In this document: piece after piece, positions 1 through 7,896 of the stretch
How positions within the stretch are numbered: the first letter of the stretch is position 1
How the letters are laid out: every line of letters starts with the position of its first letter
Source of the DNA: Paenarthrobacter nicotinovorans
Lineage (GTDB): Bacteria > Actinomycetota > Actinomycetes > Actinomycetales > Micrococcaceae
Assembly: GCF_007670255.1 (NCBI RefSeq)
Contig: NZ_SZVS01000005.1
Coordinates: forward strand, 248,001 to 312,000
Reading direction: 5' to 3'
Length of the DNA stretch: 64,000 nucleotides
The notes under the pieces: generated by a model
The model's input: only the letters and a program-made list of their open reading frames with translations
Database searches by the model: none
Told to the model about the DNA's origin: nothing
Translations under genes and position numbers: made by a program

Positions 1-481
1 CGCGGGTCGGTTCGTCCAAGACCAAGAGATCGGGGCTGCCAATGAACGTCAGTCCCAGATGAACCTTCTGCTGCTGGCCATTGGACAATGTTTGGATAGG
101 GGACCGGGCATGAGCGGTCAAAGCCACGTCGTCGAGGTAGTCGTAGGCCTGGGACGTGGCCTCGCTATAGCTGAGGCCACGCAGCCTTCCGAAAAGGCGA
201 ATCACATCCAATGGGGTGTCGCGTTGGAAATTGCCACGTTCCTCGGGCAGGTAGCCCACGCGGGTTGGATGTCCGGAGTTGTAGGAGAGCCCCGCTATGT
301 TGGCCCTTCCGGAGTCCGGTGCCAAAAGGCCCAACAGGCATCGGACAAGGGTGGTTTTTCCTGAGCCGTTAGGGCCGATGATGGCCATTGATCTCCCCGC
401 GGCCACCGAGAAGTTGATGTCATTCAAGGCCCGGAATTGCCCGAAGTCCTTGGAGAGATGCTCAACGTTGATGAAATTCAT
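1..481 (-). CDS. ABC transporter ATP-binding protein (3' end outside window)
   Basis: The first ~160 residues are present; the gene runs off the left edge. The start ATG is at 481-479 and the product begins MNFINVEHLSKDFGQFRALN. Walker A is GPNGSGKT (about residues 38-45), the signature is LSNGQQQKV and Walker B is DLLVLDEPT, so this is a competent nucleotide-binding domain of the ABC-2/drug or peptide exporter type. Residues YLPEERG after the Q-loop fit that class. It lies 81 bp downstream of two tiny hydrophobic genes on the same strand, with a strong hairpin between. A permease would be expected beyond the edge. Role in export or self-immunity for the small peptide upstream is inference. 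Confidence 0.9.
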   Translation of the reverse strand, partial: MNFINVEHLSKDFGQFRALNDINFSVAAGRSMAIIGPNGSGKTTLVRCLLGLLAPDSGRANIAGLSYNSGHPTRVGYLPEERGNFQRDTPLDVIRLFGRLRGLSYSEATSQAYDYLDDVALTAHARSPIQTLSNGQQQKVHLGLTFIGSPDLLVLDEPTR

Positions 482-512
482 GCGTCCTCAATTGGAGTCC
501 CTTCGCATTGGA

Positions 513-550
513 GAGCCGCGCCCGGCCTGACCAAGCGTCGGGCGCGGCTC
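513..550 (-). terminator. 12-bp perfect hairpin between small gene and ABC ATPase
   Basis: The arms GAGCCGCGCCCG (513-524) and CGGGCGCGGCTC (539-550) are perfectly complementary with a 14-nt loop. There is no T-run after it on the minus strand. It sits in the 81-bp gap between the 49-codon gene and the ABC ATPase gene, so it could act as a partial terminator or an mRNA-processing stem that sets their expression ratio. Confidence 0.65.
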
Positions 551-562
551 AATGATGAACGA

Positions 563-712
563 CTACTTGCTCTGCCTCTTGTAGACGACCCACGTTGCAA
601 CCATTGCAAGGGAAGCCGTGAGGGAGAGTGCTGCCATCGTGGGATTACTGAAAAACGCGATGACAGCCGTAATGAAGAACATGGCAGCTGCCGTGAGCGT
701 CAGTAACTTCAT
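563..712 (-). CDS. small hydrophobic membrane protein, 49 aa
   Basis: ATG at 712, stop TAG at 563. The product MKLLTLTAAAMFFITAVIAF continues as a second hydrophobic stretch and ends in the basic tail VVYKRQSK, so two short membrane helices with a positively charged C-terminus are predicted. It starts 6 bp after the stop of the upstream 52-codon gene, suggesting translational coupling. Size, hydrophobicity and basic tail resemble immunity proteins of hydrophobic bacteriocins, but no family is recognised. Base composition here is visibly less GC-rich than the rest of the window. Confidence 0.6.
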   Translation of the reverse strand: MKLLTLTAAAMFFITAVIAFFSNPTMAALSLTASLAMVATWVVYKRQSK

Positions 713-718
713 TTCTTG

Positions 719-877
719 CTAACTGCAGCCGAGCATCGTCGCGAGTGCACTCACCGAATACGCGATGCCGCCGATAACGAGTGTTGCCCCGCCAGTGAAG
801 GCCGCTGCGATCAGAGAGCCCGTAGCTATGACGTGCGATAGGAACCCAGCCAAACAGCTCAATTGCTGCCAGTTCAT
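719..877 (-). CDS. small hydrophobic Gly/Ala-rich peptide, 52 aa (bacteriocin-like)
   Basis: ATG at 877-875 follows the good ribosome site AAGGAGAAGAA, and an in-frame TGA lies just upstream, which fixes the start. The product begins MNWQQLSCLAGFLSHVIATG, is almost entirely hydrophobic, rich in Gly/Ala/Ile/Leu, and carries two cysteines (C8 and C51). There is no double-glycine leader. Followed at 6 bp by a small basic-tailed membrane protein and then an ABC ATPase, it is laid out like a bacteriocin-immunity-transporter operon. No homologous family was recognised, so the function is a hypothesis; a membrane holin-like or stress peptide is possible. Confidence 0.55.
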   Translation of the reverse strand: MNWQQLSCLAGFLSHVIATGSLIAAAFTGGATLVIGGIAYSVSALATMLGCS

Positions 878-1334
878 TTCTTCTCCTTGTCAATGGGAAT
901 AGCTTTCCTGGTAACGGGATTCCCCCATGGGCTAGATCAGGAATCGCGTCGGGATAAGCCTGCAAGGCAGAAATGCGCCTAGGTGCTCAGGAGAGCAGAA
1001 ATGAGTGGTGATCAGGCCGGATCTAGGTGCTGAATAGGCCAAAAATGAGTGTCTCCACCCAGCCGTCTAGGTGGTGCAACGAACACTCCTCGCTGCACAG
1101 GGGGCTTCTGGGTGGATCTTGTTGTCCAGTCTGGCCAGTACACCTAGAAGTCGGCCGTCCACCACCTAGATGAAGCGAAAATGCACCTAAATTCGCCCAA
1201 TCCACCACCTAGTTTTTGCCATTCCGCGCTGGGGCGCCATAAACCGCCCGTAGTGTCGGTTCCAAGAACAGTACCGACGCCAACCTCCGGGTGTGCGCCC
1301 TGAGCCAACGGACCCAAAAAGCAAAGGATCGACT
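878..1334. other. non-coding region with periodic CTAGGTG boxes
   Basis: This 457-bp stretch has no credible gene. It contains three CTAGGTG copies on the plus strand at 979, 1023 and 1067 (44-bp steps), and CACCTAG copies at 1141, 1163 and 1206 with a one-mismatch copy (CACCTAA) at 1184 (22, 21, 22-bp steps). The first two 44-bp units also share AAATGAGTG downstream of the box. Promoters for the flanking divergent genes must lie here. Confidence 0.7.
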
Positions 1335-1517
1335 ATGAGCAACAGAGAGGTGAGCTGGCTGATCCTGGCCATGGTCCTGGGTTTCTACTCCCTCTACGTT
1401 TTCATCTCCGGAGGCAGCGACTCTGTCTGGACACTCATCACCGGTGTCATTTGCGCCCTCGCGGCCTGCACGGCTTACTGGCGTTCCAGGGTGGAACGCA
1501 GAGCGGACCGCGGCTGA
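1335..1517 (+). CDS. small membrane protein, 60 aa
   Basis: ATG at 1335 follows AAAGGA at a good distance. The product starts MSNREVSWLILAMVLGFYSL and has two hydrophobic segments (about 7-24 and 33-49) split by GGSDS, ending in an Arg-rich tail. No family was recognised. The stop codon overlaps a terminator hairpin, and the gene is convergent with the gamma-glutamyltransferase gene. Confidence 0.65.
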   Translation: MSNREVSWLILAMVLGFYSLYVFISGGSDSVWTLITGVICALAACTAYWRSRVERRADRG

Positions 1518-1528
1518 CAAAGCCGCGG
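1508..1528. terminator. 8-bp hairpin between convergent genes
   Basis: The arms CCGCGGCT (1508-1515) and AGCCGCGG (1521-1528) with a 5-nt loop overlap the stop codon of the 60-aa gene and lie 29 bp from the stop of ggt. Probably a bidirectional terminator. Confidence 0.6.
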
Positions 1529-1556
1529 CCCGCTTCAACTTTCGGAGGGGACAGAA

Positions 1557-3422
1557 CTACTTGAGCTTCGGACCCTTTCCTGGGCCTCGATTATCGTCGG
1601 AAACCACCATTGCAGAGCCTCCTCCGCGACGCGTCGGCTCGGCAGCCGCGGTGAGCTTCCCGCCGTCGCCGAATTCAATGGCGGTGGCCGCACCTATCTC
1701 AGCAGCGGAGGTGAAGGCATCACCGGCCGGCATCAGATTATGACCCTTCGCCGTCAGCGCCGGGCCGTAGGCATCAATGAACGCCGGTTCCGAGCTCACT
1801 GTGGCGCCGTTCCTGGGTGCGGCACGGGGAGCCGCGAGGGCCTCGGAGACGGTCATGCCCAGGTCAACCCGGTTGATGATGGTCTGCAGGACAGTCGTGA
1901 TGATGGTCGAACCACCAGGAGAACCGAGCGCCAGGAACGGCTTGCCTTCGTCCAGGATGATAGTGGGCGACATGGACGACCGCGGCCGTTTCCCTGGCTG
2001 AATACGGTTCGGATCAGCGGCGTCGTAAACAGTGCTGAAGTCGGTCAGCTCGTTGTTCAGCAGGAACCCACGGCCGGGAACAACGATCCCGGAGCCGCCC
2101 GTCTGTTCGATGGTCAGCGTGTACTCCACCACGTTGCCCCACTTGTCCGCAACCGTGAGGTTGGTTGTGGAAATGTTCTCGGTATCGGATTCCTTGGCGT
2201 GCGGTGCCGCCGAAGTGGGGCACGCGCCGTCGTAATCCGTGACGTCGCCCGGAGCGACCGGCTTCGCGGCCGCCTTTGCCGGATCGATCAGGCAGGAACG
2301 TTCCTTGCCGAAGTCACGGTCAAGCAGGGCGTTGGTGGGAACCTGCACGAAAGCCGGATCACCGACGTATTTGCCACGATCGGCGAAGGCCAACGAACTG
2401 GCCTCGAAGTAGTGGTGCAGCGCGTCCGTTGGCTTCATTTCGGACAGGTTGAACGGCGCCAGGATGTTCAGGGCTTCGCCAACCGTGGTTCCGCCGCTGC
2501 TCGAGGGTGCCATCCCGTAGACGTCATAGCCCCGGTAGTTCATGTGCGTGGGGTCTTGATCCACAGCTTTGTAATCCGCCAGGTCCTGAGTGGTCATGAA
2601 CCCAACGGGAATGGGCAGGGTCGGCTCGGCGACCTTAGGCGGCGCCTGCACTGTGTTGGCGATCTCGGCAGCAAGCGGCCCGCCGTAGAAGGCGGCAGTG
2701 CCTTCCTCGGCAAGGAGCCGATAGGTCGCCGCGAGGTCGTGGTTCTGGAAGACACTTCCGACGGCGGGAGCGTCACCACCGGGAAGGAACAGGTCCTTGG
2801 TGGACGTGAAATTGCTGAACCGTGCTTGGTTGTCCTTCGTCTGGTTCCGGAAGGTTTCATCCACCACGAAGCCGCGGGTTGCCACCTTGATGGCGGGTTT
2901 CAGCGCATCTCCCAAATCCAAGGTGCCCCAGCGCTCCAGAGCGCGCTCCCAGGTGGCCGGAGTGCCGGGGACGCCCACGGATACCCCGCTTGTCGGCAAC
3001 GCCGGGTTTTGCGTCGTGAAGGGGTACGGCTTGCCCGTGCTTGGGTCGATGAAAGCATCGTTAGGCATCGCTGCGGGCGCGGTTTCCCGGCCGTCGATGG
3101 TACCGACCTGGCCGGTCTTGGCGTCGTAGAAAACGAAGTAGCCGCCGCCACCGATGCCCGCGCTGTAGGGTTCGGTGACGCCGAGGGTCGCCGCCGCAGC
3201 AACGGCGGCATCGGCTGCGTTTCCGCCCTTCTTCAGGACCTCGATGGCGGCTGCCGATGCTTCAGGATCCACAGTGCTCACGGCGCCGCCGTAGCCGGTT
3301 GCTGTAGCTGTTTTCTCCGTTTGACGGGGATCAGCGACGGCCGGATTGGCGATGCCCAGGCTTGTTGCGCCCAGTGCGAAGGCCGCTGTGACTGCGGCCA
3401 GCTGACGTCTCACATGAGTCAT
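1557..3422 (-). CDS. ggt: gamma-glutamyltransferase
   Basis: 621 aa. Cleaves the gamma-glutamyl bond of glutathione and related peptides, outside the membrane. The ATG at 3422 follows GGGAGA and opens a signal peptide (MTHVRRQLAAVTAAFALGAT to about AVA-DP, residue 30). The N-terminal NTN-hydrolase core has KKGGNAADAAVA (65-76) and the GIGGGGY loop (about 89-95). The autocatalytic site is STTNLT near residue 418, where the first Thr of TT (T419) should be the new N-terminus of the small subunit. GSPGGST follows in the small subunit. Its substrate link to sulfur metabolism is suggestive given the sulfur island about 26 kb away, but it is monocistronic here. Confidence 0.95.
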   Translation of the reverse strand: MTHVRRQLAAVTAAFALGATSLGIANPAVADPRQTEKTATATGYGGAVSTVDPEASAAAIEVLKKGGNAADAAVAAAATLGVTEPYSAGIGGGGYFVFYDAKTGQVGTIDGRETAPAAMPNDAFIDPSTGKPYPFTTQNPALPTSGVSVGVPGTPATWERALERWGTLDLGDALKPAIKVATRGFVVDETFRNQTKDNQARFSNFTSTKDLFLPGGDAPAVGSVFQNHDLAATYRLLAEEGTAAFYGGPLAAEIANTVQAPPKVAEPTLPIPVGFMTTQDLADYKAVDQDPTHMNYRGYDVYGMAPSSSGGTTVGEALNILAPFNLSEMKPTDALHHYFEASSLAFADRGKYVGDPAFVQVPTNALLDRDFGKERSCLIDPAKAAAKPVAPGDVTDYDGACPTSAAPHAKESDTENISTTNLTVADKWGNVVEYTLTIEQTGGSGIVVPGRGFLLNNELTDFSTVYDAADPNRIQPGKRPRSSMSPTIILDEGKPFLALGSPGGSTIITTVLQTIINRVDLGMTVSEALAAPRAAPRNGATVSSEPAFIDAYGPALTAKGHNLMPAGDAFTSAAEIGAATAIEFGDGGKLTAAAEPTRRGGGSAMVVSDDNRGPGKGPKLK

Positions 3423-3530
3423 GGTTTCTCCCAGAATTTTCCCAGACGATGATGTGGCGAACGGTTCGGCCACCCTACCCCGGGGGATCTGCGAGGGACA
3501 AAGGTTGATTCTTGAAGCAGTGACGGTGGC

Positions 3531-4475
3531 TCAGGGCCGTTCTGGGCTCTTCCGGCCGGTCATTGCGCGGATCCCTGCACCAGCCAGCCCAATGCCCACG
3601 GCGAGCAACAGCGTTGGGCCGGCACCGCCGTCGGGCCCCAAAGCGGCGGTGAGGACCTGCTGTCCCATGAGGACCATTTCGGCGATGTCCCCGGCTATCG
3701 CGCGGGTCGCCAACACTGACTGGACCGCGGTGAAAACGGCGGGGATCACCCATAGGAACGCGAGGTCCAAGACCCAGACGATGATGCGGCGGGCGGGTTT
3801 GAAACCGCACCAAGCCAGTGTGCAACCCACAAGGACAGCGGGGATCCAGTGGGCTATCGTCGGGACTTCGAGGGGCATGTTGCTTCGCCCCGCAACGCCG
3901 ACGACCCACTGCACGGCCCAGGATGTGACGGGGACGGCGATGAGCCCGACTCCCAGAGCTGTGGCAGCACGGCCTGTCGAGCCGATCAGGAGCTGGGCCA
4001 CGATACTGGCAGCAATCGAGAGGATGACGCAGGCCAGCAGTCCGAAGAAGTAGAAGTCCGTGAGCTTCCCGCCGGCGAGACCGTCGTTGAGCACTGTAAA
4101 GGACTGTGCTGTTGCCACCACCTGGACCATCAAGACGCCGCCAACCGCGCACCACATCGCAATGGCCCGGCGGGCCGGATTCCAGAGCCGTACCGCCAAA
4201 CCGGTGAGGGCGCCGCCAGTGGTCACGAGCGCGATCAGGGTGAGGATCTCATACTGACTCAACGGCAGCAGCGCCAACGGCATCTGCTCCGGCATCACCG
4301 GCGAAGCCCAGAGGTTCTGCAGCGGCAGCTTCGCGCCGGTGATCCACCAGGGGAGAAGGCCAAGTGCTCCAGCAATGGTTCCGATCAGCAACGCGACTGC
4401 GGCTTGGAGGCCTGCCCTCGCGGGGCGGCTGGCCGACGCCGGCACCTGCTCAGTTGCGTGGTGGGCATGGCTCAC
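3531..4475 (-). CDS. polytopic membrane protein of unknown function, 314 aa
   Basis: GTG start at 4475 is preceded by GAGGAG. After a His-rich N-terminus (MSHAHHATEQ) there are about eight hydrophobic segments, starting with ALLIGTIAGALGLLPWW. The extracytoplasmic loop after TM1 is short and Pro-rich. No transporter signature is visible and the family was not recognised. It lies 69 bp from the SQR-like gene on the same strand and 108 bp from ggt, so it may be cotranscribed with either. Confidence 0.8.
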   Translation of the reverse strand: MSHAHHATEQVPASASRPARAGLQAAVALLIGTIAGALGLLPWWITGAKLPLQNLWASPVMPEQMPLALLPLSQYEILTLIALVTTGGALTGLAVRLWNPARRAIAMWCAVGGVLMVQVVATAQSFTVLNDGLAGGKLTDFYFFGLLACVILSIAASIVAQLLIGSTGRAATALGVGLIAVPVTSWAVQWVVGVAGRSNMPLEVPTIAHWIPAVLVGCTLAWCGFKPARRIIVWVLDLAFLWVIPAVFTAVQSVLATRAIAGDIAEMVLMGQQVLTAALGPDGGAGPTLLLAVGIGLAGAGIRAMTGRKSPERP

Positions 4476-4543
4476 GGAAGCTCCTCACTGGTTAGTCTTC
4501 CCACCCTAACGAATGAGTTTTGAACTCCGGCGCATTCCAAGGC

Positions 4544-5746
4544 TCAAGCGCGGCCCTTGAGGATGAGGTGCCAGTAGATCTGAGGGAAAACGTCCCGGTC
4601 CACGAACCAAGAGAGACGGCTTTCCTTCCATGTGGGGACACGGGGGATGGTCGGCATGACCTGGTAATGGTCATCGAATTCGGCGAAGACGACCGTGTTC
4701 CGGGAGACCGTGAAGGGGCAGACCGAGTAGCCGTTGTAGGCGGCAGGCAAGGCGTTCCCTTTCATGGCGGCCACGAGATTCTCGGCCAGGACTTTTGTTT
4801 GCTTCCGCAGGGCTCCGCCGGACTTGGAATTGGTGGTTCCGGCTGCGTCACCCAGCGACCAGACCTTTGGAAATCTTGTGTGCCGCAGGGTTCGCGTATC
4901 CACTTCGACGAAGCCGTGGCCGTCACCCGGCGCTGGAAGGGATGTGGTTTTGAGCCAGTCCGGGGCTGTCTGGGGAGGGACTGCGTTCAGGACGTCGTAG
5001 CTTAATTCCTCAGAATTTCCCGTTTCGAGATTGCGTACCGCGGCCTTCCTGTCAGCGGCATCGACTGCCACCAGTTCGCTGTCCGTCCACAATTCGATGC
5101 CGTACTCGGCGATCTTCCGCTCCAACTCGCGGTCTACCTCGGCAACCCCGAATACTGTGGGATAGGGCTGGACCATGACAACCCTGATCCGATCCAACAC
5201 GCCCTGCTTCTTCCAGAAATCGCACGCCAGGTACATGGGTTTTTGCGCAGCGCCCCCGCATTTGATGGGCCCTGACGGCATGGTGAAAACCGCTGTCCCC
5301 GACGTCAGGCCATTGAACAAGTCCCATGCTTTGGCGGCGAGGTCGAACTCGTAGTGTGAGGCGCCATGCGGTGAATGGACGGCGTTAAAGAGCCCGGGAA
5401 TCGAATCCCAGTCATACTGCAGGCCTGGGCACACCACCAGCTGTTGGTAGGAGAGCTGGGTCCCCGATTTCAGGGTCACGGTGTCGGTTTCGGCGCTGAT
5501 ACCGGTGACGGCATCCCGAATCCAGGTCACCCCGCGTGGCATCACGGACTTCTGCGGCCTGGTCGCCATCCGCGGCTTCGCGCGCCCTCCGGCGATGTGG
5601 GAAAAGAGCGGCTGGTACAGGTGGTGTTCGCGGGGTTCGATGACCGCAATATCTTTCACCCCGGAACGGTGCAGGCGTCCGGCAACCGACAGCCCGGCGT
5701 TCCCGCCGCCAACAACCACAACTTCATATCCCGTAGCCACAAACAC
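4544..5746 (-). CDS. sulfide:quinone oxidoreductase-like FAD protein
   Basis: 400 aa, GTG start at 5746 after GGGAGG. The dinucleotide-binding motif VVVVGGGNAGLS is at 9-20 and the second FAD contact VWSLGDAAG at about 296-304. Cysteines C106 (VVCPG), C163 (IKCGGAAQK) and C343 (VCPFTV) occupy places typical of sulfide:quinone oxidoreductases of the mitochondrial-like type II group, and the C-terminus has the expected amphipathic region before RDVFPQIYWH. The role would be oxidation of sulfide or persulfide with electrons to menaquinone. An NDH-2-like function is less likely because of the cysteines. Confidence 0.82.
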   Translation of the reverse strand: MFVATGYEVVVVGGGNAGLSVAGRLHRSGVKDIAVIEPREHHLYQPLFSHIAGGRAKPRMATRPQKSVMPRGVTWIRDAVTGISAETDTVTLKSGTQLSYQQLVVCPGLQYDWDSIPGLFNAVHSPHGASHYEFDLAAKAWDLFNGLTSGTAVFTMPSGPIKCGGAAQKPMYLACDFWKKQGVLDRIRVVMVQPYPTVFGVAEVDRELERKIAEYGIELWTDSELVAVDAADRKAAVRNLETGNSEELSYDVLNAVPPQTAPDWLKTTSLPAPGDGHGFVEVDTRTLRHTRFPKVWSLGDAAGTTNSKSGGALRKQTKVLAENLVAAMKGNALPAAYNGYSVCPFTVSRNTVVFAEFDDHYQVMPTIPRVPTWKESRLSWFVDRDVFPQIYWHLILKGRA

Positions 5747-5860
5747 CCTCCCTGAAAGGCAAAGAGCGCACCCGATGTGGCTCCCGTCATCATAAGCATG
5801 CTGATGATCCAGAGTTCAAGGGCAACGGAAAAGAACACGCCCGGCTTAGGGGCCCGGAAG

Positions 5861-6763
5861 CTAAACAACCAGCCGCAGCGGCCTCTGCCCCAGCTGCACC
5901 GTGATCTCCTGCCCCCACGAAGCCGTCAGCCGGTCGTCCTCCATGCCATCGCCGAACACCACCAGCTGGTCCGATGCCACGGTGATCCGCAGCTTTTCGC
6001 TTGCTTCCAGCACGCCTTCGGTCAGTGAAGCGCCCGTCACCGGTGACGGCCATGCCTCGCGGACAAACCACGCGAGCCGTGGATCGGTGGGGGCGGGCAA
6101 GGCCCGTCCGCCGCGTTCAAGGGCAATGGAAGCGCACCACCCGGTGGCGCCCGTCCCCGTGGAAACGATAAGGCCCGACGACGACTGCCGCTCGGTCTGT
6201 CCGCCGGCTTGGGTGAAACTCGGGGCGGCCAGGGTGTACTTGGCCGACTGGTGCGAGGCGTGCCCGACGAAAACCTCGTTCAGCGCCGAAAGCTGCTGAC
6301 CGTCGTCGAGCGTTGCTGTCACTGTGGTGAGGTCCTGGCAGCGAAGCCGTCCAACGTCGCCGGAAGCCAGAAGGGCGGCAGCCGCGGCCGGGGTGTGCCG
6401 CACCAGTACGCCAGGGTTCGCTCCCGGCTCCGGATCGATGCCGATCACGGGCTGGCCCTTCAGATATTTGGCGACGTTCGCCACCAACCCGTCCTGGCCA
6501 ACGACTGCGATGATGTCTTCGTCCGTCAACAGGAAGCGGCTGAGATCTGCGCGTTCCACTTCGGCCTGTCGCCAATCAGCAGGGACTGACGACCGCACTG
6601 CCGCGAGGGCTTCGTTGAGGCGATCGTGGCGGTCCTGCACGTCCTGGATGCTGCGGCCGCGGGTGCGGAGGAAGAACTCCGCCTGGCCCCGGGTGGCGTG
6701 CCGGTCCAACAGTTCCTGGAGCTCTGTGCGCCGGTGGACGATGACGATGCGCGGTGTTGCCAT
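5861..6763 (-). CDS. ATP-NAD kinase-like protein with degenerate catalytic loop
   Basis: 300 aa. The fold markers of NAD kinases are recognisable: LNEVFVGH (161-168) matches the LNEV motif and SSSGLIVSTGTGATGW (194-209) matches the DGxIVSTPTGSTAY region. The usual GGDGT loop reads GQDGL (about 89-93), losing the second Gly and the Thr, and the DG before IVST is SG. It could be an active but divergent NAD kinase or a nucleotide-binding sensor. It starts 9 bp after the SPFH gene, so the two are an operon, probably controlled by the facing Nudix regulator. Confidence 0.8.
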   Translation of the reverse strand: MATPRIVIVHRRTELQELLDRHATRGQAEFFLRTRGRSIQDVQDRHDRLNEALAAVRSSVPADWRQAEVERADLSRFLLTDEDIIAVVGQDGLVANVAKYLKGQPVIGIDPEPGANPGVLVRHTPAAAAALLASGDVGRLRCQDLTTVTATLDDGQQLSALNEVFVGHASHQSAKYTLAAPSFTQAGGQTERQSSSGLIVSTGTGATGWCASIALERGGRALPAPTDPRLAWFVREAWPSPVTGASLTEGVLEASEKLRITVASDQLVVFGDGMEDDRLTASWGQEITVQLGQRPLRLVV

Positions 6764-6772
6764 GGTGCGACC

Positions 6773-7789
6773 TTACTTGGTGGTTTCGGTGGTGGAGGTT
6801 TCCTTGAACAGCCCGGCGAGTGCTCCGCTGAGCAGGTCCGGGGTGATGGTCAGGTTCCCGATGTTTGGCAGGCTTCCGGCTGCGTCCTTGAGGGCCAAGG
6901 CCAGGAGGGTGGTCTGGTCCATGCCGCGGTAGACCTCCATGGTGGCAGCTTCGCGGGCGGCTGCTGCTTCACCCACCAGGCGGATCTGGTTGGCCTCGGC
7001 AGCGGCACCGATTCCCTGCCGTTCAGCGGAACCTTGAGCTTCGATCAGCCCGGCAGCTGCCTTCTCCTCGGCGGCGCGGCGGGCGTTTGCGCCTTCCTGC
7101 GCCACCAAGTTCTCCCGACGGACGGCCAGTTCGATCTGGCTCGCCATTTCGTTCTCGGAGATGGTGCGTTCACGTTCGACGGCGACTGCCCGCCTTTCGT
7201 ACACGGCCCGGTCCGCTTCGGCTTGGAGTTGTTCCCGGACGGGGGTCTGCAGGGCGCGTTCGACCTCGGCTTCGGGCCGGACGGCGAGGACCTGGACGCC
7301 GAGGATCTCGATACCGGTGGATTGGAGCCTTGCGTCGGCGCGGAGGGCATCGGTCAGGACGAGACGGAGCTGGCTGACCCCGCGTTCCAATGCCTCGGCG
7401 AGGGTGGTGGTGGCGATCTGGTCGATCGCGTGGCTCTGGCACAGCTGGCCGATGATGGTGGACACCTGTTCGCGTCCGGTAGCGGGGGCCTTGCCTGCGG
7501 TCTGAAGTCCGAAGTCGAGGCGGGTGGAGACCGCAACGGGGTCGATGAAGCGGTAGGTCACGTTGGCCTGGACGCTGACGTCCTGGTGGTCCCGGGTGAT
7601 CGCGTGGAAGAGGGTGGGCAGTTCCTGGTCGTCCACTGGAACTTCGCTGAGTACGGAGTTCGCGGGGCGGAAGAAGAACGCCTGGCCGACTCCCTGGTGC
7701 TTGACCGCACCCTTCTGCAGGTGCACGACGTAGCCGGTGGGGCTGCCGAGGAAGTGGCTGATCCAGGGGTAACGCTTGATGGTTGCCAT
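6773..7789 (-). CDS. SPFH/band-7 domain protein
   Basis: 338 aa from ATG 7789 (AAAGAGG upstream). The N-terminal half contains the SPFH fold (Val-rich strands up to about residue 180, with LGVQVLAVRPEAEVERALQ at its end). A long charged and Ala-rich coiled coil follows (RAVAVERERTISENEMASQI, then ARRAAEEKAAAGLIEAQG), with a short hydrophobic/acidic tail. There is no obvious N-terminal membrane helix, only a hydrophobic start, so peripheral membrane attachment is likely. It is the first gene of an operon with the NAD-kinase-like protein. Such proteins scaffold membrane microdomains; a role in NAD-linked stress is inferred. Confidence 0.85.
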   Translation of the reverse strand: MATIKRYPWISHFLGSPTGYVVHLQKGAVKHQGVGQAFFFRPANSVLSEVPVDDQELPTLFHAITRDHQDVSVQANVTYRFIDPVAVSTRLDFGLQTAGKAPATGREQVSTIIGQLCQSHAIDQIATTTLAEALERGVSQLRLVLTDALRADARLQSTGIEILGVQVLAVRPEAEVERALQTPVREQLQAEADRAVYERRAVAVERERTISENEMASQIELAVRRENLVAQEGANARRAAEEKAAAGLIEAQGSAERQGIGAAAEANQIRLVGEAAAAREAATMEVYRGMDQTTLLALALKDAAGSLPNIGNLTITPDLLSGALAGLFKETSTTETTK

Positions 7790-7812
7790 GATGTTTAGCC
7801 TCTTTCGTTTTG

Positions 7813-7833
7813 TTGTCGTCACTTTGACGATAA
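7813..7833. promoter_or_regulatory. operator 1: 21-bp palindrome for NrtR-like regulator
   Basis: Arms TTGTCGTCA and TGACGATAA around a 3-bp spacer; one arm mismatch from the ideal TTATCGTCA-N3-TGACGATAA. It lies just downstream of the minus-strand -10 (TACAGT, 7838-7843), around the transcription start of the SPFH operon. Confidence 0.7.
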
Positions 7834-7857
7834 CCAAACTGTAGGCGGACGAGATCT

Positions 7858-7878
7858 TTATTGTCAACATGACGATAA
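7858..7878. promoter_or_regulatory. operator 2: 21-bp palindrome over divergent -35 boxes
   Basis: Arms TTATTGTCA and TGACGATAA, spacer ACA, one mismatch. The centre is 45 bp from operator 1. It covers TTGTCA (7861-7866), the likely -35 of the regulator gene, and TTGACA on the minus strand (7862-7867), the likely -35 of the SPFH operon. Binding should repress both promoters. Confidence 0.72.
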
Positions 7879-7896
7879 CTCCCCTAGGATTGCTTC

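Noticed and set aside
1740..3452. 570-codon open frame on the plus strand opposite ggt
   Set aside because: It lies antisense to a clear gamma-glutamyltransferase with all family motifs; its product is Arg/Gly-rich without any recognisable domain, as usual for GC-rich antisense frames.
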